Assembly: GCA_963787375.1 (NCBI GenBank)
Contig: CAWBCR010000015.1
Location: 1-34,656 of the forward strand
Direction of reading: 5' to 3'
DNA length: 34,656 bases
DNA from: CAWBCR01 sp963787375
Lineage (GTDB): Bacteria; Chloroflexota; Anaerolineae; Aggregatilineales; UBA3940
Shown here: piece after piece, positions 33,976 to 34,656 of the stretch
How positions within the stretch are numbered: the stretch's first letter is position 1
How the letters are laid out: every line of letters starts with the position of its first letter
Made by a program: the position numbers and the translations under genes
Notes under the pieces: generated by a model
What the model saw: only the letters and a program-made list of their open reading frames with translations
Databases searched by the model: none
Told to the model about the DNA's origin: nothing

Positions 33976-34656
33976 ATGAAAAGGAATCGGCTGTTTGCAA
34001 CCCTGCTGGGGGCGCTGGCGCTGGCGGCGCTGCTGGCCACGCCCTCTGCCGCCCGCGCGCAGGCCGCGCCGGTGCTCGATACGCTGACCATCCGCGTGTG
34101 GCCGGAGTTCGACCAGCCCTCGGCGCTGGTCTTTCTGGTGGGCAAGGTGACCGATACCACGGCCACGCCCACCACGCTCGTCTTCCCGCTGCCGCCCGGC
34201 GCGCAGATCAACGCCGTGGCCTACACTGACTCGACCACCGGCAACCTGGTCACCGCCGAGTATACCCAGCAGAGCAGCGGCATCACCCTGACGACGCCCA
34301 ACGGCAGCTACTGGGTCGAGTTCTACGACCCGGCGCTGAAGATTGACGGCAGCCAGCGCACCTACAGCCTGTCGTTCGCCGCCCCATACGATGTCAACAT
34401 GGTGGTATGGGAAGTGCAGCAGCCCGCCGGCGCGAGCGCCTTCAGCGTGGAGCCGGCAGGTGGCGCGACCACCACCGACCAGTTCGGGCTGCCGAGCTAC
34501 ACCAACAACAGGCTGGGCGTCACGGCGGGCGACATGCTGACGCTGAACGTCAGCTACACCAAGACCGATAACACGCTCACCACAACCCTGCTGCCGCCGC
34601 CCGATACGTCGGCGGGTGGGGCGGTGCCTTCCACGACCCAGGGCACGGCTGCCGTG
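33976..34656 (+). CDS. secreted beta-rich protein, 5' part (runs off the window)
   Basis: 227 codons are visible from ATG 33976; the 3' end is outside the window. It has a signal peptide with KRNRL, a long Ala/Leu core and cleavage near ARAQAAP (about residue 29). The rest is beta-rich: LTIRVWPEFDQPSALVFLVG, LVFPLPPGAQINAV, GSYWVEFYDPALKI and RTYSLSFAAPYDVN. It ends in a Pro/Thr-rich stretch that may lead to a membrane anchor. I do not recognise the family. Following the cytochrome genes it could be part of the same electron-transfer or maturation locus, but nothing in the visible part binds haem. Confidence 0.72.
   Translation, partial: MKRNRLFATLLGALALAALLATPSAARAQAAPVLDTLTIRVWPEFDQPSALVFLVGKVTDTTATPTTLVFPLPPGAQINAVAYTDSTTGNLVTAEYTQQSSGITLTTPNGSYWVEFYDPALKIDGSQRTYSLSFAAPYDVNMVVWEVQQPAGASAFSVEPAGGATTTDQFGLPSYTNNRLGVTAGDMLTLNVSYTKTDNTLTTTLLPPPDTSAGGAVPSTTQGTAAV

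Noticed and set aside
1..34656. CRISPR arrays, tRNA or rRNA genes, transposases
   Set aside because: No regularly spaced long direct repeats, no cloverleaf-like sequence and no transposase motif were found by eye on either strand.

Overview
The window is GC-rich chromosomal DNA. It most resembles an uncultured Chloroflexota (Anaerolineae-like) bacterium. This rests on the gene families and their order: a Rieske / long cytochrome b / dihaem cytochrome c operon, tandem GT-C membrane proteins with C-terminal beta-sandwich domains, Thr/Pro-rich lipoproteins, and GC-rich palindromes between genes. The lineage is an inference from family resemblance, not a database result.

Layout. 1-806: the frame-broken 3' end of an ABC sugar-binding protein. 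947-2277: a glycerate 2-kinase. 2289-2384: a gene-less repeat made of CGCAGAG/CGCAAAG boxes. 2429-3223: an exported polysaccharide deacetylase. 3310-4869 (minus strand): a polyprenyl-phosphate sugar synthase-like GT2 and a SAM methyltransferase. 5178-14167: four tandem GT-C (GT39/PMT-like) membrane proteins, each about 730-750 aa. 14305-15735: a phosphomannomutase/phosphoglucomutase. Together 2.4-15.7 kb reads as a surface-glycan locus: the mutase makes the sugar phosphate, the GT2 loads it onto polyprenyl phosphate, and the GT-C enzymes transfer it outside the membrane.

15.8-24.5 kb is a mixed region. It holds two lipoproteins, an ICMT-type methyltransferase followed by a small ferredoxin-like protein (falsely fused by a frameshift), a Cys-containing small protein, and a probable four-gene operon (membrane protein, NmrA-like reductase, Cys-rich 71-aa protein, GNAT) behind a strong promoter with an interlocked operator-like palindrome. 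A single-domain response regulator follows a YghO-like acyltransferase-fold protein.

24.6-29.2 kb (minus strand) is a pantothenate/CoA operon, panB-panE-GNAT-[GxxExxY element]-panC-coaX. A GxxExxY (PD-(D/E)xK-like) gene, flanked by inverted arrays of 9-bp-spaced CGCAGAG boxes, sits inside the operon. panB and panC carry many single-base frameshifts, yet the conserved protein sequence continues across each one.

29.7-34.7 kb (plus strand) is the respiratory module: Rieske protein, cytochrome b, membrane dihaem cytochrome c, a second dihaem cytochrome c, and the start of a secreted beta-rich protein cut by the window end.

At least ten otherwise well-conserved genes contain single-base indels. 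I read most of these as consensus errors of a draft or metagenomic assembly, with genuine decay as the alternative. No tRNA, rRNA, CRISPR array or classical transposase was seen.
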